Shown here piece by piece: positions 7,460 to 17,504 of a stretch of 26,834 nt of DNA (positions are counted from its first letter, which is position 1; every line of letters starts with the position of its first letter). The notes under the pieces were generated by a model. That model saw nothing but the letters and a program-made list of their open reading frames with translations. It was not told where the DNA came from and did not search any database. The stretch spans positions 1-26,834 of the forward strand of contig JBDHRG010000029.1 of assembly GCA_039807445.1 (NCBI GenBank), in the 5' to 3' direction. This stretch comes from JBDHRG01 sp039807445 (GTDB lineage Bacteria > Pseudomonadota > Gammaproteobacteria > Competibacterales > Competibacteraceae). The position numbers and the translations under genes were made by a program.

Positions 7460-8500
7460 ATGCGCTTCGCCATCGCGACCTCCCCGCACGTCCACACCGG
7501 CACCAGCGTCGCGCGCGTGATGCGCCGCGTGCTGTACGCGCTGGTGCCCGGCATCGCGGCGATGGTCTGGGTCTTCGGCCCCGGCGTGCTGGTGCAGCTG
7601 GCGCTCGCCAGCCTCGCCGCGCTCGCGTCGGAGGCGCTGGTGCTGGCGCTGCGGCGCAAGCCGCTGGGGCTGTTCCTGGGCGATTGCAGCGCGCTGGTCA
7701 CGGCCTGGCTGCTGGCGCTGGCGCTGCCGGCGCTGGCGCCGTGGTGGCTGGTCGTGCTCGGCACCGGCTTCGCGATCGTGGTCGCCAAGCACGTGTACGG
7801 CGGGCTCGGCTACAACCCGTTCAACCCGGCGATGATCGGTTACGCCGTGCTGTTGATCTCGTTCCCGCGCGAGATGAGCACCTGGACCGCGCCGCGCGAG
7901 CTGCTGGCGCACACGCCCGGCTTCGCCGCCAGCCTGGACCTGATCTTCGCCGGCGGCGCCGTGCCCGAGCTCGACGCCGTGAGCTCGGCGACGCCGCTCG
8001 ATACGCTGCGCACCCGGCTCGACCTCGGCTACCCGCTCGGCGAGACGCTGGCGGCGCCGATCTTCGGCGTCGTCGGCGGTACCGGCTGGGAGCTCGCGAC
8101 GCTCGCCTTCCTCGTCGGCGGGCTGTGGTTGTGTGCCAAGCGCACCGCCGACTGGCGCATCCCGGCCGGCATGCTGGGCGCGCTCGCCGTGATCGCCACC
8201 GTCTTCTGGCTGCTCGACCCGGCGCGCCATGCCGCGCCGTGGTTTCACCTCGCCAGCGGCGCCGCGGTCTACGGCGCGTTCTTCATCGCCACCGACCCGG
8301 TGTCGGCCAGCACCACGCCGCGCGGGCGGCTGATCTACGGCGCCGGCGTCGGCCTCCTGACCTACGTGATCCGTATCTGGGGCGGCTACCCCGACGGGGT
8401 GGCCTTCGCGGTGCTGCTGATGAACATCGCTGCGCCGACGATCGACCACTACACTCCGCCGCGGGTGTTCGGCGCACGCAGCAAGGACGGCCATGACTGA
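7460..8500 (+). CDS. rnfD: RNF complex flavin-bearing membrane subunit RnfD
   Basis: A membrane subunit related to NqrB that carries a covalently bound FMN and forms part of the ion path. About eight to nine transmembrane helices are visible. The flavinylation segment reads SSATPLDT with the acceptor threonine at T178. The family varies at the second position, so this is not a defect. GYNPFNPAMIGY and ASTTPRGRLIYG are typical family motifs. The length is 346 aa. The start at 7460 follows the rnfC stop by one base. Its last eight bases overlap the start of rnfG. Confidence 0.96.
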   Translation: MRFAIATSPHVHTGTSVARVMRRVLYALVPGIAAMVWVFGPGVLVQLALASLAALASEALVLALRRKPLGLFLGDCSALVTAWLLALALPALAPWWLVVLGTGFAIVVAKHVYGGLGYNPFNPAMIGYAVLLISFPREMSTWTAPRELLAHTPGFAASLDLIFAGGAVPELDAVSSATPLDTLRTRLDLGYPLGETLAAPIFGVVGGTGWELATLAFLVGGLWLCAKRTADWRIPAGMLGALAVIATVFWLLDPARHAAPWFHLASGAAVYGAFFIATDPVSASTTPRGRLIYGAGVGLLTYVIRIWGGYPDGVAFAVLLMNIAAPTIDHYTPPRVFGARSKDGHD

Positions 8501-9128
8501 GCTCGGCCGCAGCATGGCCCGCAACGCCGCCGTCCTCGCCGGCTTCGCGCTGGCGAGCGTCTACCTCGTCGCGCTGACGCATCGGCTGACGCGCGACACC
8601 ATCGCCGCGCATGAGCAGGCCGCGCTCGAGACCACGCTGAATGCGCTGGTGCCGGCGACGCGCTACGACAATGCGCTGACCCGGGATACACTCCAGGTCG
8701 GCGACCGCACCGCCTTCGGCACCGAGGCATCGGCTACCGTGTACCGCGCGCGCAAGGCCGGGCAGCCGGTCGCGCTGCTCGCGACCGTGACCGCGCCCGA
8801 CGGCTATTCGGGGCCGATCCGACTCTTGGTCGGCGTCTGGGCCGACGGGCGCCTCAGCGGCGTGCGCGTGCTGGTGCACAGGGAAACGCCCGGGCTCGGC
8901 GATCCGATCGAGGCCGAGCGCTCGAACTGGATCTTCGGCTTCGACGGCCGCAGCCTCGGTGAACCGCCCGTGGTGGCCTGGCGGGTGAAGAAGGACGGCG
9001 GCGAGTTCGATCAGCTCACCGGCGCGACCATCACGCCGCGGGCGGTGGTCAACGCGGTGCGGCGCTTCCTCGAGTACGAGCGCGCGCACCGCGCCGCGCT
9101 CTACGCAGCGACCGAGGCAAAGCCATGA
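8493..9128 (+). CDS. rnfG: RNF complex periplasmic flavoprotein RnfG
   Basis: A single-helix membrane-anchored subunit (helix about residues 11-29) with an FMN-binding domain on the periplasmic side. The covalent flavin motif TGAT is at 176-179 (T179 the acceptor) in the context EFDQLTGATITPRAV. It is 211 aa, normal for the family. The start overlaps the end of rnfD by eight bases and the stop overlaps the rnfE start (ATGA), showing tight coupling. Flavinylation requires an ApbE-type transferase, which is not in this window. Confidence 0.96.
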   Translation: MTELGRSMARNAAVLAGFALASVYLVALTHRLTRDTIAAHEQAALETTLNALVPATRYDNALTRDTLQVGDRTAFGTEASATVYRARKAGQPVALLATVTAPDGYSGPIRLLVGVWADGRLSGVRVLVHRETPGLGDPIEAERSNWIFGFDGRSLGEPPVVAWRVKKDGGEFDQLTGATITPRAVVNAVRRFLEYERAHRAALYAATEAKP

Positions 9129-9814
9129 CGCCGCTGGGCGAAATCTTCAGGAGCGGCCTGTGGCACAACAACACCGGCCTTGTCGCGCTGCTCGGGCTGT
9201 GCCCGCTGCTCGCGGTATCGGGCTCGACGGTCAACGGCCTGGGGCTGGGGCTGGCGACGGTGTTGGTGCTGAGCTGCACCAACCTGATCGTGTCGCTGAT
9301 CCGCAGCCTCGTGCGCCCCGAGGTGCGCATCCCGGTGTTCGTCACCGTGATCGCCTCGACCGTGACCGCGGTCGAGCTGATGATGCACGCGCTGCTGCCC
9401 GAGCTGCACAAGGTGCTCGGCATCTTCATCCCCTTGATCGTCACCAATTGCGCAGTGCTCGGCCGCGCCGAAGCCTTCGCCTCGAAGAACCCGCCGCTGC
9501 GCGCCGTGGCCGACGGCTTCGCCACCGGGCTCGGCTTCGCGCTGGTGCTGGTGGTGCTCGGTGCCGCACGCGAGCTGCTCGGCCAGGGCACGCTGCTCGC
9601 CAACGCGCACATCCTGCTCGGCGAATCGGGCCGCGGGCTGACGCTGCATGTGCTCGAGCATTACCGCGGCTTCCTGCTCGCGCTGCTGCCGCCGGGCGCC
9701 TTCATCGGCCTGGGACTGATGATCGCCGCCAAGAACGCGATCGACGCCCGCGCCAGGCGCCGCGCGGCCGCGCAAGCGCTCGCCGCCCGGTCGACGCACG
9801 TGCCGGGTGCCTGA
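9125..9814 (+). CDS. rnfE: RNF complex membrane subunit RnfE
   Basis: The membrane partner and paralogue of RnfA. Cysteines C26 (GLCPLLA) and C109 (TNCAVLG) match those of RnfA and complete the intramembrane [2Fe-2S] site. About six transmembrane helices are followed by a basic Arg/Ala-rich C-terminal tail facing the cytoplasm. The length is 229 aa. Its ATG overlaps the rnfG stop by four bases. nth follows after 39 bases, as in the enteric rsx operon. Confidence 0.96.
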   Translation: MTPLGEIFRSGLWHNNTGLVALLGLCPLLAVSGSTVNGLGLGLATVLVLSCTNLIVSLIRSLVRPEVRIPVFVTVIASTVTAVELMMHALLPELHKVLGIFIPLIVTNCAVLGRAEAFASKNPPLRAVADGFATGLGFALVLVVLGAARELLGQGTLLANAHILLGESGRGLTLHVLEHYRGFLLALLPPGAFIGLGLMIAAKNAIDARARRRAAAQALAARSTHVPGA

Positions 9815-9853
9815 TACGTTGAGGTACCGGTACCCTCCTCCTTGCCCCGCCAT

Positions 9854-10492
9854 ATGAACGCCGAGAAACGCCACGCGATCTTCGCCCGCCTGCGGGCCGC
9901 CAACCCCGCTCCGACCACCGAGCTCGAGTACGCGAGCCCGTTCGAGCTGCTGGTGGCCGTGGTGCTGTCGGCGCAAGCCACCGACAAGAGCGTCAACAAG
10001 GCCACCGCCCGGCTGTTCGCGGTCGCCAGCACCCCGGCGGCGATCCTCGCACTCGGCGAAGACGGCGTGCGCGAGCACATCAGGACCATCGGCCTGTTCA
10101 ACAGCAAGGCCGCCAACCTCATCGGGCTGTGCGCGCAACTGCTCGAGCGCCACGGCGGCGAAGTGCCACGCGACCGCGCCGCGCTCGAAGCGCTGCCCGG
10201 CGTCGGCCGCAAGACCGCGAATGTGATCTTGAACACCGCGTTCGGCATGCCGACGATCGCGGTCGACACGCACATCTTCCGCGTCGCCAACCGCACCGGC
10301 ATCGCCCCCGGCAGCAACGTGCGCGAAGTCGAAGAGCGGCTGCTGCGCGTGGTGCCCAGCGAATTCCGCCACGACGCCCATCATTGGCTGATCCTGCACG
10401 GCCGCTACACTTGCACGGCACGCAAGCCGCGCTGCGGCGCGTGCCTGATCGCCGAGCTGTGCGAATATCCCGACAAGACCGGAAGCCACTGA
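9854..10492 (+). CDS. nth: Endonuclease III (DNA glycosylase/AP lyase)
   Basis: A base-excision repair enzyme that removes oxidised pyrimidines and cleaves the abasic site. The helix-hairpin-helix LPGVGRKTANV carries catalytic K120, D138 follows in AVDTH, and the [4Fe-4S] cluster cysteines are C187, C194, C197 and C203. All four positions equal those of E. coli Nth, and the length is 212 aa. That agreement favours the ATG at 9854 over a TTG at 9842. No strong ribosome site is visible, so it may depend on read-through translation from rnfE. The rnf-nth linkage is widespread. The next gene begins directly after its stop codon. Confidence 0.96.
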   Translation: MNAEKRHAIFARLRAANPAPTTELEYASPFELLVAVVLSAQATDKSVNKATARLFAVASTPAAILALGEDGVREHIRTIGLFNSKAANLIGLCAQLLERHGGEVPRDRAALEALPGVGRKTANVILNTAFGMPTIAVDTHIFRVANRTGIAPGSNVREVEERLLRVVPSEFRHDAHHWLILHGRYTCTARKPRCGACLIAELCEYPDKTGSH

Positions 10493-10927
10493 ATGTTCGG
10501 AACCGACCGCAAGCAGCTGCGCCGCTACTACTGCGAGGTCTGGCGCAAACGCCGGGCGGGCGAAGCGCTCGAGCCGCTCGAGACTCTGATCGCCGACGTG
10601 ATCGCCGAGCACCCCGAGTACCAGGCGCTGATCGCCGACCCCGATCGCGCCGAGGATGCCGAGTTCACCCCCGAGATGGGACAGGGCAACCCCTTCCTGC
10701 ACATGGGCTTGCATCTGGCGATCCGCGAGCAGGCGCAGACCGACCGCCCGGTCGGCATCCTCGGCCTGTACGGCGAGCTGTGCCGCAGGCTCGGCGCGGC
10801 GCACGCGGCCGAGCACCGGATGATGGAAGCGCTCGGCGAGACGCTGTGGGAAGCGCAGCGCTTCGGCACCGCGCCCGACGACCAGGCTTACCTCGAGCGG
10901 GTGCGCCGCCTGCTCGGCCGCCCCTGA
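10493..10927 (+). CDS. DUF1841 family protein
   Basis: A 144-aa soluble protein of the uncharacterised DUF1841 family, recognised from the conserved opening (F-x-x-x-R-x-x-x-R), the EHPEYQALIADP segment, and the block GQGNPFLHMGLHLAIREQ followed by a C-terminal AQRFGTAPDDQAYLERVRRL. Two histidines in the HMGLH segment and the acidic N-terminal third are the most conserved-looking parts. It begins at the base after the nth stop (TGA-ATG), so the two are almost certainly translated together. The family often follows nth in proteobacteria. Function is unknown. The linkage suggests a DNA-repair or redox role, which is inference. Confidence 0.9.
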   Translation: MFGTDRKQLRRYYCEVWRKRRAGEALEPLETLIADVIAEHPEYQALIADPDRAEDAEFTPEMGQGNPFLHMGLHLAIREQAQTDRPVGILGLYGELCRRLGAAHAAEHRMMEALGETLWEAQRFGTAPDDQAYLERVRRLLGRP

Positions 10928-10955
10928 CCACCTCGCTGCGGGACAGGACGCCGCG

Positions 10956-11510
10956 ATGGCCAGCGCCGAGACCCTGACCCCGCTGCTGGCGCGCTGCGCG
11001 CTGCGCGACCGCGCCGCGTTCGAAGCGCTGTACCGCGCAGCGTCGCCGCAACTGTTCGGCATCGTGCTGCGTATAGTCCGTGACCGCGAGCTGGCGGCCG
11101 ACGTGCTGCAGGAAGCCTTCGTCAAGATCTGGCAACGCGCCGGCGACTTCCGCCCGGACATCGCCGCACCGATCACGTGGATGGGGGCGATCGCACGCAA
11201 CCAGGCGATCGACGCGGTGCGGCGGCCCGAACATCGCCTGGTCGATCCCGAGCCGGTCGAAGCGCTTTACTGGCTCGCCGACGACAGCGCCGGACCGGCC
11301 GAGCAGACCACAAGGGCGCTCGAGGACGAAGCCTTGCACCGCTGTCTCGAACGCCTGCAGGGCATGCAGAAGCGGGCGATGCTGCTCGCCTGGTTCAACG
11401 GCATGACGCACGAAGAGCTGGCGGTGCACCTGGCGACGCCGCTCGGCACGGTCAAGTCCTGGCTGCGGCGCGGGCTGATGCGGCTGAAGACCTGTCTGGA
11501 GGAGCTGTGA
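10956..11510 (+). CDS. ECF-type RNA polymerase sigma factor (SigK/RskA-linked type)
   Basis: A group IV sigma factor of 184 aa. Region 2 spans about 22-90, with AADVLQEAFVKIWQ as the core-binding 2.2 helix and ITWMGAIARNQAIDAVRR as regions 2.3-2.4. Region 4 (about 126-180) has the helix-turn-helix GMTHEELAVHLATPLGTVKSWLRRGL. The stop overlaps the start of the downstream anti-sigma gene (GTGA), the usual pairing. A CAGGAC ribosome site precedes the ATG. Target genes cannot be read from the sequence. The pair is likely to control itself and a stress regulon. The convergent trehalose operon next door is a neighbour, not a proven target. Confidence 0.93.
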   Translation: MASAETLTPLLARCALRDRAAFEALYRAASPQLFGIVLRIVRDRELAADVLQEAFVKIWQRAGDFRPDIAAPITWMGAIARNQAIDAVRRPEHRLVDPEPVEALYWLADDSAGPAEQTTRALEDEALHRCLERLQGMQKRAMLLAWFNGMTHEELAVHLATPLGTVKSWLRRGLMRLKTCLEEL

Positions 11511-12187
11511 GGTACCGCGATCCCGAGCTGTGCGAGCTGCTCGCCGCCCAGTACGCGATGGGCACGCTGGGCAGCCGCGCGCGCAGGCGCTTCGAAGGGC
11601 TGCTGCCGGGCCGCCCCGACCTGCGCCGCCGCGTGCAAGCCTGGGAAACGCGGCTGCCCGAGCTGATGGGCACGCCCCCCGCAGTCGCGCCGCCGCCCGA
11701 GGTCTGGGCCGGGTTGCGCCGGCGGCTGTTCCCGTGCGACGCGCTGAAGCTCGCGTTCTGGCGCGGCTGGGCGGCAACCGCGAGCCTGGTCGCTTGTGCC
11801 TTCGCGCTGGTGCTGGTGCTGGGCCGCGAAGCCGAAGTCCCCGCTTACGTCACCGTGATCAGCAGCATGCAGAGCCAGAAGCCGATGTGGCTGGTCAGCG
11901 CCTCGCCGGAGATGGACCGGCTGTACGTCAAGAGCATGCAGGCGATGGACATGTCGCCCGAGATCGGCTGCGTGCTGTGGATCAAGCCCGAGGGTTCCGA
12001 CCGCGTCTACGCGCTCGGCAAGCTGCCGTGGCGCGGCAACGACGGGATGCTCGAGGTCGAGCGCGCGATGCGCCCGATGCTGAAGGGCGAGCTACTGGTC
12101 ACGGTCGAGCCGGTCGGCGAGCGCATGCCCGAGACGCCCTCGGTCGCACCCGGCTACGCCGGACAGTGGATACCGATCAAGCTCTGA
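11507..12187 (+). CDS. Membrane anti-sigma factor, RskA-like
   Basis: A single-pass anti-sigma factor of 226 aa starting at GTG 11507, which overlaps the sigma gene stop by four bases. The cytoplasmic part (1-86) has the family pattern LLAAQYAMGTL...RRFEGLL...VQAWETRLPELMG. It has no HxxxCxxC zinc motif. One transmembrane helix lies at about 88-106 (WAATASLVACAFALVLVLG). The periplasmic RskA domain (107-226) has CVLWIKPEG, VYALGKLP and LLVTVEPVGE. It is expected to hold the sigma factor at the membrane until a signal leads to proteolysis or release. Its stop lies only six bases from the stop of the convergent GH15 gene, with no room for a terminator outside the coding regions. Confidence 0.9.
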   Translation: MRYRDPELCELLAAQYAMGTLGSRARRRFEGLLPGRPDLRRRVQAWETRLPELMGTPPAVAPPPEVWAGLRRRLFPCDALKLAFWRGWAATASLVACAFALVLVLGREAEVPAYVTVISSMQSQKPMWLVSASPEMDRLYVKSMQAMDMSPEIGCVLWIKPEGSDRVYALGKLPWRGNDGMLEVERAMRPMLKGELLVTVEPVGERMPETPSVAPGYAGQWIPIKL

Positions 12188-12193
12188 AGCGCA

Positions 12194-13978
12194 TCAGAAC
12201 GCTTCCTCCCAGCTCTTGCTGAGGCGCATCGCGCAGTTGATCAAGCCGACCATCGAGTAGGTCTGCGGAAAGTTGCCCCACAACTCGCCGGTCTTCCAGT
12301 CGAGGTCTTCCGACAGCAGCCCGAGGGGGTTGCGCCGCGCGAGCAGCTTCTCGAACAGCTCGCGCGCCTCGTCGTGGCGGCCGAGCGCGGTCAGCGCCTC
12401 GACGTACCAGAAGGTGCAGACGGTGAACGCGGTTTCGGGCGTGCCGAAGTCATCGGGCACCTGGTAGCGGTACAGGAAGTCGCCGCAGCGCAATCCGTGG
12501 CCGATCGCGTCGACCGTCGCGGCAAAGCGCGGATCGTCGGCGGCGAGGAAGTCGAGTTCGTGCAGCAGCAACAGCGAAGCGTCGAGGTCGGCGCCATCGA
12601 AGCTCGAGACGAAACAGCCGAGCGCCTCGTTCCAGGCGTGCGCGCAGATCGTCGCGTGCATCGCATCGGCATGGTGCTGCCAGTCGCGCGCGCGATCCTC
12701 GAGACCGAGCACCGTCGCGATCTTGGCCAGCCGCTCGCACGCGGCCCAGCACATCACGCTCGAGAAGGTGTGCACGTGCGCCTTGGTGCGCAGCTCCCAC
12801 AGCCCGGCGTCGGGCTTGTCGTACACCGCGAGCGCGCGCCGGCCGAGGGCCTCGAGGCGCTCGAACAGCGCCAGGTCGCCGGGACGGGCCAGACGGCGGT
12901 CGAAGAAGGCGTGCGTCGCGGCGAGCACGACACTGCCGTAGACATCGTGCTGCACCTGCAGATAAGCCTCGTTGCCGATGCGCACTGGCCCCATGCCGCG
13001 GTAGCCGGACAGCGCCGGCGCCTCGCGCTCGGTGAGCTCGGCGTTCAGCGTGATCGCGTACAGTGGCGCCAGATCGCAGACGTCGCAGGTGCCGACGATG
13101 TTGGCGATGTAGCCGAGATAGTCCTCCATGGTGTCGGTGACGCCGAGCCGATTCAGCGCCTGGATCACGAAGTAGGCGTCGCGCAGCCAGCAGAAGCGGT
13201 AGTCCCAGTTGCGCCGCGAATGCGCTGCCTCGGGGATCGAGGTCGTCAGCGCGGCGACGATCGCGCCGGTTTCCTCATGGTTGCAGAGTTCGAGCGTGAT
13301 CGCGGCGCGGATCACGGCGTCCTGCCACTCGAACGGGATCGACAGCGCCCGCACCCAGCCGCGCCAGTGCGCCAGCGTGCGCTCGAGGAAGGCGCGCGCC
13401 GTCTCGTCGATGTCGGCGGTGAAGCTCTCGTCGGCGCCGAGGATCAGCGTCACCGTGCGGTCGAGGAAGAAGGGCGTACGCTCGAGCGCGTACGACAGCG
13501 GTGCGTCGGTGGTCAGCCGCACCGTCTGCGAGGGACCGACGAAGCGCGCATGGTTCGAGCCGCGCGTGATGCGCGGCTCGAGCGCGCCGTCGTCGAAGCG
13601 CGGCGCAACGCGCACGCGGATGCGCGGTCGGCCGGACAGTGGCGTGACCCGGCGCACCAGCATCGGCGGGCGGTACATGCGGCCGAACTGCCCGAAGCGC
13701 GGTGCGAAGTCGACGATCTCGACCGTGGCGCCATGCGCGTCGCGCAGCACCGTGCGCAGCACCGCCGAGTTCCGCAGATAGGCCTGCTCCGTGCTGACAC
13801 AGCCATCGAGCTCGACGGCGAAGTCACCGCCGTCGGCCGCTGCATCGCCATCAAGCAGGCGGCAGAACAGGGGGTCGCCGTCGAGGCGCGGGTAGCAGCA
13901 CCAGACGATACGCGCGTACCGGTCGGCCAGTGCGGCGAGCGTGCAGTTGCCGATGACGCCCAGATCCAGATCGGCCAT
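12194..13978 (-). CDS. Glycoside hydrolase family 15 protein (glucoamylase/trehalase type)
   Basis: A GH15 enzyme of 594 aa, third gene of otsA-otsB-GH15. The N-terminal beta-rich domain (about 1-210) opens DLGVIGNCTLAAL, as in bacterial GH15 proteins. The (alpha/alpha)6 barrel shows TGAIVAALTTSIPE, RRNWDYRFCWLRDAYF (about 256-271), GYRGMGPVRIGNEAYLQVQHDVYG, and the closing NPLGLLSEDLDWKTGELWGNFPQTYSMVGLINCA. There is no signal peptide, so it is cytoplasmic. GH15 members include trehalases and glucoamylases. The gene context favours action on trehalose or a related alpha-glucoside, which is inference. I use the ATG at 13978, which overlaps the otsB stop as TGATG. A GTG one codon upstream is also possible. 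A GGAGG site serves it. Confidence 0.92.
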   Translation of the reverse strand: MADLDLGVIGNCTLAALADRYARIVWCCYPRLDGDPLFCRLLDGDAAADGGDFAVELDGCVSTEQAYLRNSAVLRTVLRDAHGATVEIVDFAPRFGQFGRMYRPPMLVRRVTPLSGRPRIRVRVAPRFDDGALEPRITRGSNHARFVGPSQTVRLTTDAPLSYALERTPFFLDRTVTLILGADESFTADIDETARAFLERTLAHWRGWVRALSIPFEWQDAVIRAAITLELCNHEETGAIVAALTTSIPEAAHSRRNWDYRFCWLRDAYFVIQALNRLGVTDTMEDYLGYIANIVGTCDVCDLAPLYAITLNAELTEREAPALSGYRGMGPVRIGNEAYLQVQHDVYGSVVLAATHAFFDRRLARPGDLALFERLEALGRRALAVYDKPDAGLWELRTKAHVHTFSSVMCWAACERLAKIATVLGLEDRARDWQHHADAMHATICAHAWNEALGCFVSSFDGADLDASLLLLHELDFLAADDPRFAATVDAIGHGLRCGDFLYRYQVPDDFGTPETAFTVCTFWYVEALTALGRHDEARELFEKLLARRNPLGLLSEDLDWKTGELWGNFPQTYSMVGLINCAMRLSKSWEEAF

Positions 13979-14736
13979 CACGAGCCTCCTTCACGGTTGA
14001 GTCGAGGATGGACTTGGTGCTCGAGCCAGACGCGCACCGCGGCCGGCGAAAGCAGGTGCGCGTGCGCGGCGCCACCCGGCAGCGGCAATCCGACCCGCAC
14101 GCTGTATCCGCCGAGGCGGTTGACCGCGGCGAAGCCGGCCTCGTCGGTGAGGTCGTCACCGACGAATACCGGCCGGCGTCCGGCGAACGGCGGATGCGCC
14201 AGGAAACGCTCGATCGCCCTGCCCTTGTCGACGCCGCTCGGCAGCAACTCGTAGACGGCTTTGCCGGCGAGCAAGCGGTAGCCGGATCCGAGCCGTGCCA
14301 GCGCGGCCAACGCGGCGGCATGCGCCGCATCGGCCGCCTGCGGCGCCCCCCGGTAGTGCAACGCGAGCGCGTGCCCCTTGCGCTCGAGCAGCGTGCCGGG
14401 CGTGGCGGCGACGAAGGCTTCGAGCCACGCCGCGGCCGGCACCAGGGTGGCATCGGCCGATGCCGCTGCGACGGCGCCGGCCAGCCGCCATTCGGCGCCG
14501 TGGCTGCCGGCGGCGGGGAAGCGGTACGGCGCGAACAGCCGGTCGAGAGCCTCGAGCGTGCGGCCGCTGACCAGCGCCAGCGCGCCGTCGAGCGCCGCAC
14601 GCAGGCGCTCGAGCAGCGCCGGCAGCGCCGGCTCGACCACGACCGCATCGGGGTGCTCGGCCAGCTCGAGCAGCGTACCGTCGACGTCGAGGAACAGGGC
14701 CCAGGGAAGCGGGCCGTCCGGAATCGGTGCATGCAT
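13978..14736 (-). CDS. otsB: Trehalose-6-phosphate phosphatase OtsB
   Basis: A HAD-superfamily phosphatase of 252 aa that converts trehalose 6-phosphate to trehalose. Motif I, FLDVDGTLLE (catalytic aspartates about D17 and D19), motif II VSGRTLEALDR, the GSHGAEWR cap segment, LLPSGVDKGRAIERFL, and motif IV FVGDDLTDEAGF are all present. It starts 14 bases after the otsA stop and ends overlapping the GH15 start, so translation of the three genes is coupled. The length and all catalytic motifs are normal. Confidence 0.96.
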   Translation of the reverse strand: MHAPIPDGPLPWALFLDVDGTLLELAEHPDAVVVEPALPALLERLRAALDGALALVSGRTLEALDRLFAPYRFPAAGSHGAEWRLAGAVAAASADATLVPAAAWLEAFVAATPGTLLERKGHALALHYRGAPQAADAAHAAALAALARLGSGYRLLAGKAVYELLPSGVDKGRAIERFLAHPPFAGRRPVFVGDDLTDEAGFAAVNRLGGYSVRVGLPLPGGAAHAHLLSPAAVRVWLEHQVHPRLNREGGS

Positions 14737-14750
14737 CGTCGGGACCTCGG

Positions 14751-16973
<2,223 letters not shown>

Positions 16974-17000
16974 CGAGACGTCCTGTTGCGGCGAAGTATC

Positions 17001-17040
17001 GGTGCCGCTGCCGCACGCAAGCGCTACGCGGCACCTTTTT
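17001..17040 (+). terminator. Plus-strand terminator-like hairpin in the otsA leader
   Basis: The 8-bp stem GGTGCCGC/GCGGCACC (17001-17008 with 17028-17035, 19-base loop) is followed by five T residues on the plus strand. The genes here run on the minus strand, where the same hairpin falls between the VOC gene and otsA with the A run before it. It would end antisense transcripts, or act as a leader hairpin of otsA. Confidence 0.4.
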
Positions 17041-17066
17041 CAGCCTTCCCGAAACACCCGGTCGAA

Positions 17067-17504
17067 TCAAGTCTCGTCGGACGGCTCGAACAGTCCGATC
17101 ACGTTGCCGTCGAAGTCGAGTACCTGGGCGAAGCGGCCGTGGCCGGGCACGAGGGTCGGCGCCACGTGTGCCCGCGCGCCGAAGCTCAGCGCCCGCGCGA
17201 GCGCGGCCTCGAGCCCCTCGGACACCTGCACGTGCACCAGCACCGCCTCGCTCGGCTGCACCGTCTCGACCTGGTGCAAGCCCACCTGCGTGCCACCGCC
17301 CTCGGGCACGTACAGCCGATAGTGGCGGCTGTGCAGCGCGAAGCGCCAGCCGAACAGCCCCTCGAGCAGTGCCGCCGCCCGCTCGAGCCCGGTGACGCGC
17401 CACTCGACGTGCGAGACGAATGGGACGAGGCTCGAGGCACGAGGGGCGAGGCACGAGGAATCGGCGTCATCCTCGCGCCTCGCGCCTCGCGCCTCGGACC
17501 TCAT
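17067..17504 (-). CDS. VOC (glyoxalase/bleomycin-resistance fold) family protein with repeat-derived N-terminus
   Basis: A small metalloenzyme-fold protein of 145 aa. The VOC body begins near residue 29, FVSHVEWRVTGLERAAALLEGLFGW, and ends PGHGRFAQVLDFDGNVIGLFE, a typical single VOC unit. The histidine of SHVEW, the histidine and acidic residue pattern around LVHVQV, and the terminal E of GLFEP are candidate metal ligands. Substrate is unknown. Residues 3-28 (SEARGARREDDAD...RASSLVP) are encoded by an inverted heptamer repeat and are unlike other VOC proteins. No ATG, GTG or TTG lies in frame between this repeat and the body. The ATG at 17504 overlaps the FAH gene stop (ATGA), so I keep it. 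The tail may be disordered. Confidence 0.8.
   Translation of the reverse strand: MRSEARGARREDDADSSCLAPRASSLVPFVSHVEWRVTGLERAAALLEGLFGWRFALHSRHYRLYVPEGGGTQVGLHQVETVQPSEAVLVHVQVSEGLEAALARALSFGARAHVAPTLVPGHGRFAQVLDFDGNVIGLFEPSDET
17431..17498. repeat. Inverted heptamer repeat (29-bp arms) just after the FAH stop
   Basis: The left arm 17431-17459 and right arm 17470-17498 are inverted copies matching at 24 of 29 positions, with a 10-base loop. Each arm is built from a GAGGCGC-type 7-base unit. Read in the direction of the FAH gene, the element starts GGTCCGAGGCGCGAGGC right after the stop codon. It lies inside the 5' end of the VOC coding frame. Related units occur at 23491-23614 and 26787-26834. 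Confidence 0.85.

Noticed and set aside
5563..7788. A minus-strand open frame of about 741 codons
   Set aside because: Antisense to rnfB, rnfC and rnfD, which have intact cofactor motifs; another GC-driven shadow.
7985..8000. SSAT instead of SGAT at the RnfD flavin site as a possible defect
   Set aside because: As I recall, E. coli RsxD has SQAT here, so the second position varies while the acceptor threonine is kept.
9842..9853. TTG at 9842 as the start of nth
   Set aside because: The ATG at 9854 puts K120, D138 and all four cluster cysteines at the same positions as in E. coli Nth.
9101..11200. A minus-strand open frame of about 699 codons
   Set aside because: Antisense to rnfE, nth, DUF1841 and the sigma gene; no recognisable domain.
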